Below are positions 1 through 8,442 of a stretch of DNA of 21,620 nt, piece by piece. The notes under the pieces were generated by a model, which was given only the letters and a program-made list of their open reading frames with translations, was not told where the DNA came from and searched no databases. The stretch covers positions 1 through 21,620 of the forward strand of contig CAYRBR010000019.1 of assembly GCA_964422555.1 (NCBI GenBank), given 5' to 3'. Origin of the DNA: JAGLCW01 sp964422555. GTDB taxonomy: Bacteria > Caldisericota > Caldisericia > UBA6126. The first letter of the stretch is position 1, and each line of letters opens with the position of its first letter. The position numbers and the translations under genes were made by a program.

Positions 1-2285
1 CCAGATACTTCATCTTCAAAATCCAATGCACCGTAATAACCCTTACCTGGAGTTGGAGACGGATTGTCAATCCATTTCCATAAAAGATACGTATTGTCTT
101 CATTTACTTGAATAATATACTTGTTGTTCATTGTATCAATGGCTGTAAATATATACTCAACTCCAGAGCCAGTTGCATTGTAATTGGCCAGTATTGTTCT
201 ACCGGTTGTCGAGGATATCGCCATATTGTTAGGATCGTTTACATCTGATTTATTGTCATCATCGAATATTTTTAAAACAAGATTCGGATACCGAAAGGAA
301 ATATTGCTTAAACAGGCAATATTGGTTCTGAATTTAATTGACTCTGGTTCTACCGGTAGTTCTTTAAACATTCTGCAGTCATATTTGTTTTCCAGGAAAT
401 GAACCGACCTAGGAGTATCTACCTTCCAATACCCATAGTTACCATCTTTTGGTCCCTGGTTTGGATCGCTTAGGTTCATTCCTCGGTACAACTCTAAAAC
501 AATGGGGAGTTTTCTTCCAAGATCAGTGCAGGTTCCTTCCCATGGAGTATATGTAAATGTATAGTCACTTGTACCAGCATTCACTTCTCGAATTGAATCA
601 CCCCCTTCGGGTGTTCGAATTAAAATAAAAGCTCTTTCTCCAGTTTTTAAAGGCGGATTCATTCGTACACTTATGGTTGAAGTCTGTTCCACTTTGAGTG
701 CAGGACTTACCTGTACATCCAATTCAACTTCACCCGGAAGGACTTCAATATCCATACATCGAAAATTACCATTCTTGCCCATTGTAATACCGGTAACTGG
801 ATTCTCAAATAACCAGACATTTCCAATTGAAACGGTACTTCCACAGTCGTAATGATTCCCCCTGTAATCTACATCAGTTAATCGAATGTCTCCACCCGAT
901 ACTCGATCGTTTCCATCAATATCTCTGTATATAAAATCTCCCAAATCAAATTCATCGGATTCGTTTGCATCGTAATAATCTTCAACTAAAAAATCTTGCA
1001 AAGGAAATGTTACATCAGAATCTCCTTCAGCAACAATTGTTCCAGCTGGATAATCAATAATTGTTTCACCCAGGTTTACGTGAATTGGAAAAACACGTAA
1101 ATCACCTGCAGAAACAGTTCGAGAATCATCGTAATCTCGATATATCGGCCCTTTGCATCCATACCGAGTAGAACCGGTTGACGAATAGAAACGATCGGTA
1201 GGAGGCACCGGAATAAGGTCCAAATAAGCATCGCTGTCCGACACTCCCTGGTTCATCCCAATAAACTCTTCACACACTTCTCCCTCTCGATAATCGTCTG
1301 ATAAATTATTAGATCGGGCATTACCTCCAAACTCATTTACGTTAACCCCATTATCTTTCCATATTTCAACCCCAATGTATTCACGATACTTCAACTGAAT
1401 ATTATGAAACGTGGTTGCAGGAGCAAAGAATTCTCTCCCCGAAGGATCTAATACAGTACTTTTCTGTATAAGTTGAGCCACTTCAGGAACATCAGCTGAA
1501 GAAGAAAATAACTTTGCCGAAGTAACTGCAGGGTTTGTTCCCATCCATAAGTCACTTTCAACCGAAATATTATAGACAGATGTTCCACAAGAAGCCTGTA
1601 ACACTTCCGATAACAAAAGAACTGGGTGGTTATCTTCATTCCCAAGCAATGCATTCCCAATTTTGAATACACGACCAGAATAATCCAGATCGGAATGTTC
1701 AATTGGGTTAACAGCCCCGGATGGAGTAAATAGATATCCTCTATCACTTTCAATATGTAAGTATTCTCCAATACGGTACGGGCCTAATGTATTATTTGCA
1801 GAACTAGGATCGACTCGACCAGAAGAATAACGACAATTCGTAGAAGGTTGATTACTTTCCCGAGCATCCTGAAAACGACCATCTTCGTCAAACCATATTT
1901 GTCGCTTATTGTCTAGTACTACATAGTAGTGATTCGCTTCAGTTGAACGTCCTCCAGCAGCAATTACATCAAAATATACTTCCGTGTAAAACAATGGTTC
2001 TGCTTCATTGGCAGAAGTAGCAGGTCTTGGGGAAGTAGGAGATGGCATAGGGTACTGCCTGTTTCCCCAAAGTTGCTCTCCCCCTCGTTGCCATGGAAAC
2101 ACAGCACTATTTCTGAGAGGTTCTCCTTCTCTGTCATAACCAACAGGAATCCATTTTATGGCTGCAAATACAGCGTCCTTCACATACGTACTGGCTGCTA
2201 CTTTTGAAAACGGTATGGTTGCACTTTGCATCACTGTAAAAGAAAGAAATAGTGAACAAAGAAAGCTTACTGTTTTTTTCATCAT
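1..2285 (-). CDS. Giant secreted protein with EF-hand-like repeats, C-terminus beyond the window
   Basis: An uninterrupted reading frame of 761 codons starts at a double ATG (2285 and 2282) behind AAAGGTGG and runs off the left edge, so the C-terminus is missing. The second ATG has the better SD spacing. Residues 1-31 look like a signal peptide: MMKK, a hydrophobic stretch, then a small-residue region ending KVAAS. Three 12-residue loops with acidic or polar residues at positions 1, 3, 5 and 12 occur at 384-395, 439-450 and 455-466. They resemble EF-hand or dockerin calcium loops, and two sit in a repeated IYRDxD....VSxGDxR unit. The rest is Gly, Asp, Asn and Thr rich with scattered cysteines, typical of an exported beta-rich protein. 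It lies just downstream of the exosortase and its accessory gene, so I infer a surface protein, possibly an exosortase substrate. The sorting signal would be outside the window. No specific family was recognised. Confidence 0.85.
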   Translation of the reverse strand, partial: MMKKTVSFLCSLFLSFTVMQSATIPFSKVAASTYVKDAVFAAIKWIPVGYDREGEPLRNSAVFPWQRGGEQLWGNRQYPMPSPTSPRPATSANEAEPLFYTEVYFDVIAAGGRSTEANHYYVVLDNKRQIWFDEDGRFQDARESNQPSTNCRYSSGRVDPSSANNTLGPYRIGEYLHIESDRGYLFTPSGAVNPIEHSDLDYSGRVFKIGNALLGNEDNHPVLLLSEVLQASCGTSVYNISVESDLWMGTNPAVTSAKLFSSSADVPEVAQLIQKSTVLDPSGREFFAPATTFHNIQLKYREYIGVEIWKDNGVNVNEFGGNARSNNLSDDYREGEVCEEFIGMNQGVSDSDAYLDLIPVPPTDRFYSSTGSTRYGCKGPIYRDYDDSRTVSAGDLRVFPIHVNLGETIIDYPAGTIVAEGDSDVTFPLQDFLVEDYYDANESDEFDLGDFIYRDIDGNDRVSGGDIRLTDVDYRGNHYDCGSTVSIGNVWLFENPVTGITMGKNGNFRCMDIEVLPGEVELDVQVSPALKVEQTSTISVRMNPPLKTGERAFILIRTPEGGDSIREVNAGTSDYTFTYTPWEGTCTDLGRKLPIVLELYRGMNLSDPNQGPKDGNYGYWKVDTPRSVHFLENKYDCRMFKELPVEPESIKFRTNIACLSNISFRYPNLVLKIFDDDNKSDVNDPNNMAISSTTGRTILANYNATGSGVEYIFTAIDTMNNKYIIQVNEDNTYLLWKWIDNPSPTPGKGYYGALDFEDEVS

Positions 2286-2346
2286 TGCCACCTTTCAAGG
2301 AATAACAATATAGGAGTCTTTTACTTATTAATAATACAATATAAAC

Positions 2347-2844
2347 CTAAGAAGGTTCACTTCTCCCAAAGAAGTATTTATGTTCTTTGTAAAGCGTAAT
2401 AAGCCAAGATAAAAAAGGAGCTGCCACTCTGGCAGTTCCTAAAAAGAAAACAGAAGCCATTTGAAAGAAATAATTAGCACTATACAGTACAACCAGTTTT
2501 TCAAAGAATCGACCGCATATTTCTATTAGAACAATAACTAGAAAAGTTGAAAGAATAGGTTTCCAGTAAACAAGGACCTTTTTTCGGAAAGTAGCAATCA
2601 TAAGTGCCATGTAAGGTAAAAATGCGAACATTTCCCCTTGCTGGGATCCAATTCCGATTGTGTCAAAACGGGGATAAAGCCCAACGCTATTGAGCAATAT
2701 ATAAGCTCCTTTTAATCGAAGCCAGGAATAATAAAAGGATATTGGATACCAAATTGCATACAAAACAGACAGGGAAAGAATAAATACTAATAGAAACAGA
2801 AGGAGTTCTTTAGTGTTCTTTGCTTGTACTTTGTTTTTTTTCAT
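2347..2844 (-). CDS. Exosortase H-associated-like integral membrane protein
   Basis: A 165-residue polytopic membrane protein with hydrophobic helices near residues 13-31, 72-86, 95-113 and 121-150 and a basic N-terminus. Its start overlaps the end of the exosortase gene by 35 bases in another frame, so the two are probably translationally coupled. The spacing of helices and a loop reading LYPRF...FAFLPYMALMIAT resemble the small membrane protein often encoded next to exosortase H. That assignment rests on context and my memory of the family pattern, not an alignment. It has no Cys/Arg/His triad, so it is not itself an exosortase. I infer a role in assembly, positioning or activity of the neighbouring enzyme in the cytoplasmic membrane. 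The function of such proteins is not established. Confidence 0.75.
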   Translation of the reverse strand: MKKNKVQAKNTKELLLFLLVFILSLSVLYAIWYPISFYYSWLRLKGAYILLNSVGLYPRFDTIGIGSQQGEMFAFLPYMALMIATFRKKVLVYWKPILSTFLVIVLIEICGRFFEKLVVLYSANYFFQMASVFFLGTARVAAPFLSWLITLYKEHKYFFGRSEPS

Positions 2845-3325
2845 ATTTTTCGCTCATATTTCGAAACCAAAGATAATAAAACAAACAAACAAACAAAATT
2901 AAAAATACCTGCCAGAAATAGGTATGCAATAACTCAAAACTACTGGGCCACTTAGAAGCTATTAGAAAAATACTTACCAGGCGTAATTGATTCACCAAAA
3001 ATATAGCAATCGTTCCCCACAAACATGCAATTATTTTTTCTTCCCATGGAAACCAAGAAGCAATAAAGCCAGATAAGAGAATAATAATTCCATAAATCCC
3101 AGTGCATTCATAAATGATTTCCATATCGATACTACCAATAATATGACACTGGTACACTGAAATGGTATTGTCAAACAATCGTAGTATGAAAGAAGTTGTT
3201 TGCGTTGTTAAGTAGGAAAATGGTTCTCGAATAAAAGGCAAATGAGTAATTACCTGTAAAACTAACAGAGAAACCACGAAGTATATAGCAAATCGAATAA
3301 TTTTAGAATATTCTTTTTTCATCAT
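2810..3325 (-). CDS. xrtH: Exosortase, XrtH-like
   Basis: A membrane-embedded transpeptidase-like cysteine enzyme expected to cut and re-attach proteins carrying a C-terminal sorting signal. From the ATG at 3325 it is 171 residues, short and mostly hydrophobic. The exosortase/archaeosortase triad is visible: Cys74 in ECTGIYG, Arg115 in VNQLRLVSIFLI and His134 in ELLHTYFWQ. The NQLRLVS...FW pattern is closest to exosortase H, whose known target is IPTLxxWG. The product of the gene just upstream ends in TPFLNIWG, a fitting substrate. The reading frame also allows a GTG at 3346, but that lies inside a terminator-like stem. ATG 3325, or 3322 directly after it, is more likely. The only ribosome-binding signal nearby is a weak AGG touching the ATG, suggesting low translation. 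Subfamily H is inferred from motif similarity. Confidence 0.88.
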   Translation of the reverse strand: MMKKEYSKIIRFAIYFVVSLLVLQVITHLPFIREPFSYLTTQTTSFILRLFDNTISVYQCHIIGSIDMEIIYECTGIYGIIILLSGFIASWFPWEEKIIACLWGTIAIFLVNQLRLVSIFLIASKWPSSFELLHTYFWQVFLILFVCLFYYLWFRNMSEKYEKKQSTSKEH

Positions 3326-3332
3326 CCTAAAA

Positions 3333-3367
3333 AAAAAGGAGGTCACCCTTTAGGTGACCTCCTTTTT
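3333..3367 (-). terminator. Strong hairpin with T9 tract between the substrate gene and the exosortase gene
   Basis: A perfect 15-bp stem (AAAAAGGAGGTCACC and its complement) closes a 5-base loop. On the minus strand it is followed by a run of nine T (3337-3329), the form of an intrinsic terminator. It starts 9 bases after the stop of the 1224-residue protein and ends 7 bases before the exosortase ATG. On the plus strand the tail is five T, so it may act weakly in both directions, though no plus-strand gene is near. With no room for a promoter after it, exosortase expression should depend on read-through. I infer an attenuator that makes enzyme scarce relative to substrate. Confidence 0.85.
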
Positions 3368-3376
3368 AACCTTTAT

Positions 3377-6300
3377 TTACAAGGTATTTTGTTCTTTTTT
3401 TCGAAAGACAAATTGCCATGCAACAAACATCATTCCAAATAACAAGGCAAGAATACCCCAAATATTCAAGAACGGGGTTTTCAGGTTCAAATCTTGTTTG
3501 TAAACATGTAATCCGACATAGGTAACAGAGGATGGATTGACAGGTACATGACCAGGCCCAAATCCAATTCCATGACCCACTACTTCAAGCGTATAGAACC
3601 CTGGTAAAGTCCCTTGCTTATCTGCAGTTGCCATTACTTGGTCTAAATCGTCATCAATAATAGTTACACCAACATCAATACTGTCACCAACTCGTCCACT
3701 ATTGGCCCAAATGGAATAGTTTGGAGGAGTGTCAGTATCAAATGCTCTGACAAAATAGAAGTAATCGGTTTGGACTTCTACATCGGCATCTTCATAATTG
3801 GTATTTGGTGTATTTACAATTGCTATTCTATTAGCAGCATCTACGTATTTGGTTAAGGATCGCCATACTTCGTATCCTGCTATAGGTCGAGAACCTCTTC
3901 TTGCAGCTTCCCAGTTAATAACATTTAAGTTGCCATTTACATGGGTTACTTCAAGGTTTGTAGGAGCATAGGGGTTAATAGTATATGGTGTAGTTTGTAA
4001 TGTAACATTTGCATAAGCGTCTAATATGGGGCTAATAGCGACAAAGTTTTCTGCATAACCAGGTAGTGGCACTTCAGCCACAATACCTTCAAAACCAGAT
4101 GGGTTATTGAAATAAACCTGGTCTGGTAATCCGCGTAAGGTTAATGCTACTTTCCCGTCAAAGCCATTTTTACTTTCAATTTTCAGTCGATAACTAACGG
4201 CTCCACCCGGTATTACATCTTTTGTGTAAATAGACATAGAGAAATTACCAGCTGCATCAGATGGGTTAACATCAATGGCAGGTCTTGCAGGTAATACTGT
4301 CATGGTGCAGTTAATTTGCTTCTTAATAGAACCGGAGAGGAACATAATTCTGAAATGGTAAATACCTGGCAACGTAGCAGCAGAAACACGAACCTGGAAT
4401 GCATAGCGTGTTCCCATATCAGGACGTACTTTTACCTCTGCAAGAGAAGAAAATCCAGTACCCGTTACGTCAAACACATCATAAATAAATGCGTTATCAA
4501 GCCAGTTAAATGTAACACCTTCGGGTTGGTTTGCTGGAGGATCAGTCCAGTAAGTTCCAATTATAACATTGTCTTCGAAACCATTTCTAGCTTCAATGTC
4601 AACATCAATTTGTTTACAGTGATCTTCGCAACACTCATTACCCGGGCAATCACCTTGGAATAAAGTGAATATGCTGGGGTTTGCATTTGGGGTAAAACCA
4701 GGTTTCGGAGGTATTACATCTAAAGCCAAAAACTCATCTACTGTAATGTTGGCTGTAAGATCTGTAATGTGCACCATAGCATCGGGGTTATCCCTATATG
4801 TATTCACAGTTGCGGAATTTGTTGATTTTATGGTAATAGGTAAGTTTAAAACTCCACCATTCATTGGTATGCTGTGGCTATGGTACAACTGGTTAATGGG
4901 GTTTCCACCGGCATCTTCCGTTGGTACATATATATTCTCTGGTAAAGTCAATCGTACATCTACATTGCCAGAACCAAATCCACCCGTAGGAGTAAATGTA
5001 AACACTGCAGAAGTATAGGTACCGCGCTCATTTACAATTGGATCTGGATCGTGAGTAATGTCACAGGAGGGTGGTGCATTATACAACATGAAGTGACGAT
5101 GTTTATATTCAGCATGATTGTTTCGATAATCCCAAACATCAGCAGGAGGTATAGAGTTAACACCAAATTGCGTAATCAACCCTAAGCTTGATCCATACAC
5201 GTCGTATATACCAAACATTCTATTTTGGAAATTTGGTGAGTTCTGATCTTTATTATAACGCCATTCATCTTCTTCTAACGTAAAATCTAATGGAACTGTA
5301 TTTGGATCACCCGTAATGTCTTCACCCTCTGTTGAATATAGAGGGCATGTACCATAAGAATTAGCAGTCTGAAGTATGGCGGTACCACCAATATATAAAT
5401 TCAAATCAGTTACAGTGCCAAAAGCATCTGTGCTGGTTGTTTTTCCTAAAGTTAAAATACTAGTATTCAAAGGCCTTGCAGGAGAAGCATCGGGGTCATT
5501 AATGGTTCCACAATTCTCCCAAGCACCTAAATCGGAAACAGTTGAATAAGGATCAGCAGCATCTACTCGGAGCAAATCTGAATTCTTGTAGAAACCCGCA
5601 TAATAGTGACCTTTAAAATACTCAAAACAGGAAGGAGAAGGACCGCCATCAAGTGGTGTTGTTATAGTATCAATATAGCTATCTGAATAGTACCGATAAA
5701 TACCGGCCATACCAGTAATGTCGAAATAAGAACCATTCACATTACCCGTTACTTTTACTCTTCTACCTAAGAAGTGCCCATTATAGTAAGCACCATAACG
5801 AAGATAATATCCATAATACAGATAGCTATATCCACCCCAGGGGTAGCAATAAAATAAGCTTTGTCGCAAATAATAAGGAACTCTTGCAGTATAAGTATTT
5901 CCAGCGTTAGGCCCACTATTTAGTGTGATTGAAAAAGTTAGGTATGGATATCCAGTTGATATCATTGAGGGACCACAAGTTGCAAAAAGTGCTCCGCCAG
6001 CAGTAGCGCCCTGTTGAAGGGTAGAAGGGTTGTTATTTGTGGAAACAAACCAACGTCCATTAGACCCCATTGCATTGTAATACATAGTATCAGGGTCTGA
6101 AGTAGATATGAACCACTTATCGTTTAACACTTTGAAATCATAAATTCCAGGAACCTGGTAGTAATAATACACGCTTCCATAATAATTTGACCACACCTGG
6201 GACCAAGTTTGTGGAGGAGAAGGGTTGTTTACCAAATCATCTGTACTCCCACTGTATTTGTAGACACGAAGGTTCCAGTAATGGTAAGTACTTGTACTGG

Positions 6301-7051
6301 TTGGATTGTTGCCCTGCCATCCAATGATATATAGACTTCCATTATATGCTTGAATATAGTATTTACCGCTTTGCGTTCCTTGCCAATCTCCATAAGAATA
6401 TCCGTTTCCACCTGGGACTACATTAGGAATAGCACTCTGACTCCATATATTTGTCCAGTTGGATGCACCATCCCATCTTATAACAGTTGTTTCGCCTGGG
6501 TAGCGATACAAATAATAGGAAGCGGTAGATCCATACGTTTGGACATAGCCTTGGTTAGTGTGAAGAAATAAACGTCCACTCCACATACTGCCATTTGAAT
6601 CAATGTAGGGTTCTTTTAAAACAGCAAAACCACCACCATAGGCAGTCCAGGAATTGCTGAAAAAAGAAGGACTTATTTTCTCCCAGGCATTGGACTCAGT
6701 TGACCAGTGAACAACTGCACCATAACATCGGTATGTAGAGCTATAGAAACCATAGGCAGAAGATGGCATAAACTGGAAATAGTGAATTACTTTCGAACCA
6801 TCGGGTTTCGTTTCAACTAAATCGGTAAACGAAGTCATTCCGTGTAAATAATGACCATCCCAAGAGTTAGAATAACCATACATATAAGTACTGGCACCTT
6901 CATTACTTGCTAAAGGAGGTGAACCAGGGGTTATTCTCTTCCATGCAAAATTGTTTGTTGCCTGTGCCTGATGTGTATTGGTAAATGTCATAAAGGCAAA
7001 ACCAAGGATCAGACATATGAACAAAGAAAGTACTTTTTGTGTCAATTTCAT
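3377..7051 (-). CDS. 1224-residue surface protein with IPTL-CTERM-like sorting signal
   Basis: Exported surface protein and the probable exosortase substrate. Residues 1-32 form a signal peptide ending AQA. Residues about 40-600 are an unrecognised, strikingly Tyr/Gly/Trp-rich region, with 13 Tyr in residues 391-430. Around 680-1020 are three beta-sandwich-like segments; the latter two carry a NGF...V motif (823, 962) typical of bacterial Ig-like repeats. The middle one holds a C-x4-CC-x3-C cluster (802-812). Residues about 1028-1120 match a fibronectin type III domain (APTNLEV, GYEVWRS, YFYFVRAFD). The C-terminus is TPFLNIWG (1192-1199), a helix to about 1216 and RKKE, a tripartite sorting signal close to IPTLxxWG. 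The start has a strong SD (AAGGAGG) overlapping the stop of the gene before. The sorting call is strong; the biological role of the N-terminal part is unknown. Confidence 0.9.
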   Translation of the reverse strand: MKLTQKVLSLFICLILGFAFMTFTNTHQAQATNNFAWKRITPGSPPLASNEGASTYMYGYSNSWDGHYLHGMTSFTDLVETKPDGSKVIHYFQFMPSSAYGFYSSTYRCYGAVVHWSTESNAWEKISPSFFSNSWTAYGGGFAVLKEPYIDSNGSMWSGRLFLHTNQGYVQTYGSTASYYLYRYPGETTVIRWDGASNWTNIWSQSAIPNVVPGGNGYSYGDWQGTQSGKYYIQAYNGSLYIIGWQGNNPTSTSTYHYWNLRVYKYSGSTDDLVNNPSPPQTWSQVWSNYYGSVYYYYQVPGIYDFKVLNDKWFISTSDPDTMYYNAMGSNGRWFVSTNNNPSTLQQGATAGGALFATCGPSMISTGYPYLTFSITLNSGPNAGNTYTARVPYYLRQSLFYCYPWGGYSYLYYGYYLRYGAYYNGHFLGRRVKVTGNVNGSYFDITGMAGIYRYYSDSYIDTITTPLDGGPSPSCFEYFKGHYYAGFYKNSDLLRVDAADPYSTVSDLGAWENCGTINDPDASPARPLNTSILTLGKTTSTDAFGTVTDLNLYIGGTAILQTANSYGTCPLYSTEGEDITGDPNTVPLDFTLEEDEWRYNKDQNSPNFQNRMFGIYDVYGSSLGLITQFGVNSIPPADVWDYRNNHAEYKHRHFMLYNAPPSCDITHDPDPIVNERGTYTSAVFTFTPTGGFGSGNVDVRLTLPENIYVPTEDAGGNPINQLYHSHSIPMNGGVLNLPITIKSTNSATVNTYRDNPDAMVHITDLTANITVDEFLALDVIPPKPGFTPNANPSIFTLFQGDCPGNECCEDHCKQIDVDIEARNGFEDNVIIGTYWTDPPANQPEGVTFNWLDNAFIYDVFDVTGTGFSSLAEVKVRPDMGTRYAFQVRVSAATLPGIYHFRIMFLSGSIKKQINCTMTVLPARPAIDVNPSDAAGNFSMSIYTKDVIPGGAVSYRLKIESKNGFDGKVALTLRGLPDQVYFNNPSGFEGIVAEVPLPGYAENFVAISPILDAYANVTLQTTPYTINPYAPTNLEVTHVNGNLNVINWEAARRGSRPIAGYEVWRSLTKYVDAANRIAIVNTPNTNYEDADVEVQTDYFYFVRAFDTDTPPNYSIWANSGRVGDSIDVGVTIIDDDLDQVMATADKQGTLPGFYTLEVVGHGIGFGPGHVPVNPSSVTYVGLHVYKQDLNLKTPFLNIWGILALLFGMMFVAWQFVFRKKEQNTL

Positions 7052-7063
7052 TCTTTGCCCTCC

Positions 7064-7873
7064 TTAGGAATGATCTGTATCAATAATAAGAACATCAAAT
7101 GCAGTTGCTTCTAAGTTTTGATAGGCTTTTGCAAATACTGTGCAAAAAACATCCGTTTTAAACTCAGATGGAAAAACACCGGTAGCTAACAATTCGGCAT
7201 CTTTTTCGTTCTGGTTATTGATAAATTCTTTCAAGAATTGCGTATTTTCGTCAATGGTTACGTTGTATACTTTAGCTGTTTCAACACACTGAATAGTGAA
7301 TGTGTTTGCATCAGGGTTAATGGATTGAATTAACCCATTTATGGGAATATCTCTCCATTCTTCTTCGTTGTATGTTTCGCCCTGATACACAGCTGCGGTA
7401 GAAGTGACTGTTTTCTTTTCATAATCAGCCTCACCAATGGCAGTCACTGGTTCGCCAGTAATGATGTCATTAATGGTTCTTCCAGATTCCCCATCGATAA
7501 CAAAATCGGTGTATTGATTGAAAAGGATCGTATACGATTCAGCGAATTCATATGTTTGAGTGTAGTTGTTGAAATAATGAACTTCAGATATTGTTATTTT
7601 GTTATGGTCATAATCAATATCTTTCACTGTGCCTTTGAAACCATCTGGTTCCGGGAAGAAAGGATCTTCCATAGGTGGGATTTCTTCATCCCCTGGTTCG
7701 CCCTGTTCATCTGCAACAAATGCAGGTGGCGCTTCGTTTACTTCCTTGGCTTCTCTGGAATAAAAAACTGTTTGCAATGGAATTCCGCCTTCGTCGTAAT
7801 CGGCTGTTAAACCGTAAGCGAGCAAAGGTGTAGCAAGCAATAATATCACAAGCAAAACAGAAAATTTCTTCAT
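7064..7873 (-). CDS. Secreted DUF5666-like protein
   Basis: A 269-residue protein with a signal peptide (MKKFSVLLVILLLATPLLAYG) and an acidic, proline-rich linker at about 45-76. It then has two similar beta-rich modules, about 78-165 and 175-263. Each begins with a G-x-[VI]-x-x-I-[DN] turn (FKGTVKDIDYD, INGLIQSINPD), continues with a TITI strand and ends with a dT..[FV] element. This resembles the DUF5666 beta-barrel repeat. The start has GAGGTGA a few bases upstream. It lies just upstream of the 1224-residue surface protein with 12 bases between them, so it is probably co-expressed and acts outside the membrane, perhaps as a structural partner. It lacks a membrane anchor or IPTL-like tail. 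Family assignment is moderate and function is unknown. Confidence 0.8.
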   Translation of the reverse strand: MKKFSVLLVILLLATPLLAYGLTADYDEGGIPLQTVFYSREAKEVNEAPPAFVADEQGEPGDEEIPPMEDPFFPEPDGFKGTVKDIDYDHNKITISEVHYFNNYTQTYEFAESYTILFNQYTDFVIDGESGRTINDIITGEPVTAIGEADYEKKTVTSTAAVYQGETYNEEEWRDIPINGLIQSINPDANTFTIQCVETAKVYNVTIDENTQFLKEFINNQNEKDAELLATGVFPSEFKTDVFCTVFAKAYQNLEATAFDVLIIDTDHS

Positions 7874-7953
7874 AGCCTCACCTCTTTCAGTCAGTCAACA
7901 ACTACCATTAGTTTACGAAAAAATACTCACATATAAAAAATTGTTAGTTAAAT

Positions 7954-7980
7954 TTTATATTAATAAGTTCGGATTTACAA
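7954..7980 (-). promoter_or_regulatory. Candidate promoter upstream of the surface-protein genes
   Basis: The 107 bases between the DUF4330-like gene and the DUF5666-like gene are very AT-rich. On the minus strand they contain TTGTAA and TATAAA separated by 15 bases, about 80 bases before the next start codon. The spacing is short and AT-rich sequence gives such matches by chance. The gap is the only sizeable break in this operon before the hairpin at 3333, which makes an internal promoter reasonable. Confidence 0.3.
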
Positions 7981-8442
7981 CTATTTATTTGGTTCAGTGT
8001 TCAATTGTCGAACAAAACCAACAAAACGCTCGGTTGTAGATTCCCAAATTAAGGAACCACCAACCTTTACAACTTGCCAGTTATAGTGAATCCCGTTTTT
8101 GTAGTCCATTGGTTCCACCGATTCCACCCACAAAAACAAACTTACCAAAAGGGGGTGGTCGGTCGCTACAATATCACCCTCTTGAGTAATAACAGGATGT
8201 TGAGAAAGTCGCTCTTTTTTTTCTATAATCTCAAATACCGGGTTCGCATTTTTATCTACCAGTAAGTCTCCCACTTGAATTTGATCAGCAACTTCCGGTT
8301 CCATATTGGGTACAACAATTTCTACTAGAACTGGTTCAAGTGATTGATTATATTTGTTCGATTCAATTCCNNNNNNNNNNAATAATACAACAACAACTAT
8401 ACAAAGGATTGTATCGATCCATTTCCAATGAAACTGTTTCAT
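7981..8442 (-). CDS. DUF4330-like membrane-anchored protein, interrupted by an assembly gap
   Basis: About 153 residues. The N-terminus (WKWIDTILCIVVVVL) is a membrane anchor of the kind seen in DUF4330 proteins. It is followed by VEIVVPNMEPEVADQIQVGD and later VKVGGSLIWESTTERFVGFV, matching the usual order of a beta domain that starts after the anchor and ends with a GS.I..T....G.V element. A 10-base N run lies within the anchor (residues 21-24), so the exact sequence and length there are unknown. Both sides stay in frame if the gap really is 10 bases. The ATG directly follows the hpf stop codon, implying coupling. The function of the family is unknown. Confidence 0.72.
   Translation of the reverse strand: MKQFHWKWIDTILCIVVVVLXXXXGIESNKYNQSLEPVLVEIVVPNMEPEVADQIQVGDLLVDKNANPVFEIIEKKERLSQHPVITQEGDIVATDHPLLVSLFLWVESVEPMDYKNGIHYNWQVVKVGGSLIWESTTERFVGFVRQLNTEPNK
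8371..8380. other. Assembly gap (10 N)
   Basis: Ten unresolved bases inside the DUF4330-like gene. Ten N is a common placeholder, so the true length may differ and the reading frame across it is not proven. Confidence 0.95.

Noticed and set aside
184..402. Small 72-residue plus-strand gene near the left edge
   Set aside because: The opposite strand carries an unbroken long frame with a signal peptide and repeats. The small frame is its shadow.
1448..1771. A 107-residue minus-strand frame
   Set aside because: It lies within the long partial surface-protein gene in another frame and shows no protein family features.
3323..3346. GTG at 3346 as the exosortase start
   Set aside because: It lies inside the terminator stem and would encode TSFFFR from the T tract. 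The ATG at 3325 is more plausible.
3333..3367. Inverted repeat as the end of a transposon
   Set aside because: There is a single hairpin with a T tract, no transposase and no target duplication. The terminator explanation suffices.
4316..5018. Plus-strand frames of 115 and 117 residues inside the 1224-residue protein gene
   Set aside because: They are antisense to a clear gene, have no homology or ribosome-binding support, and have the composition of an antisense reading.
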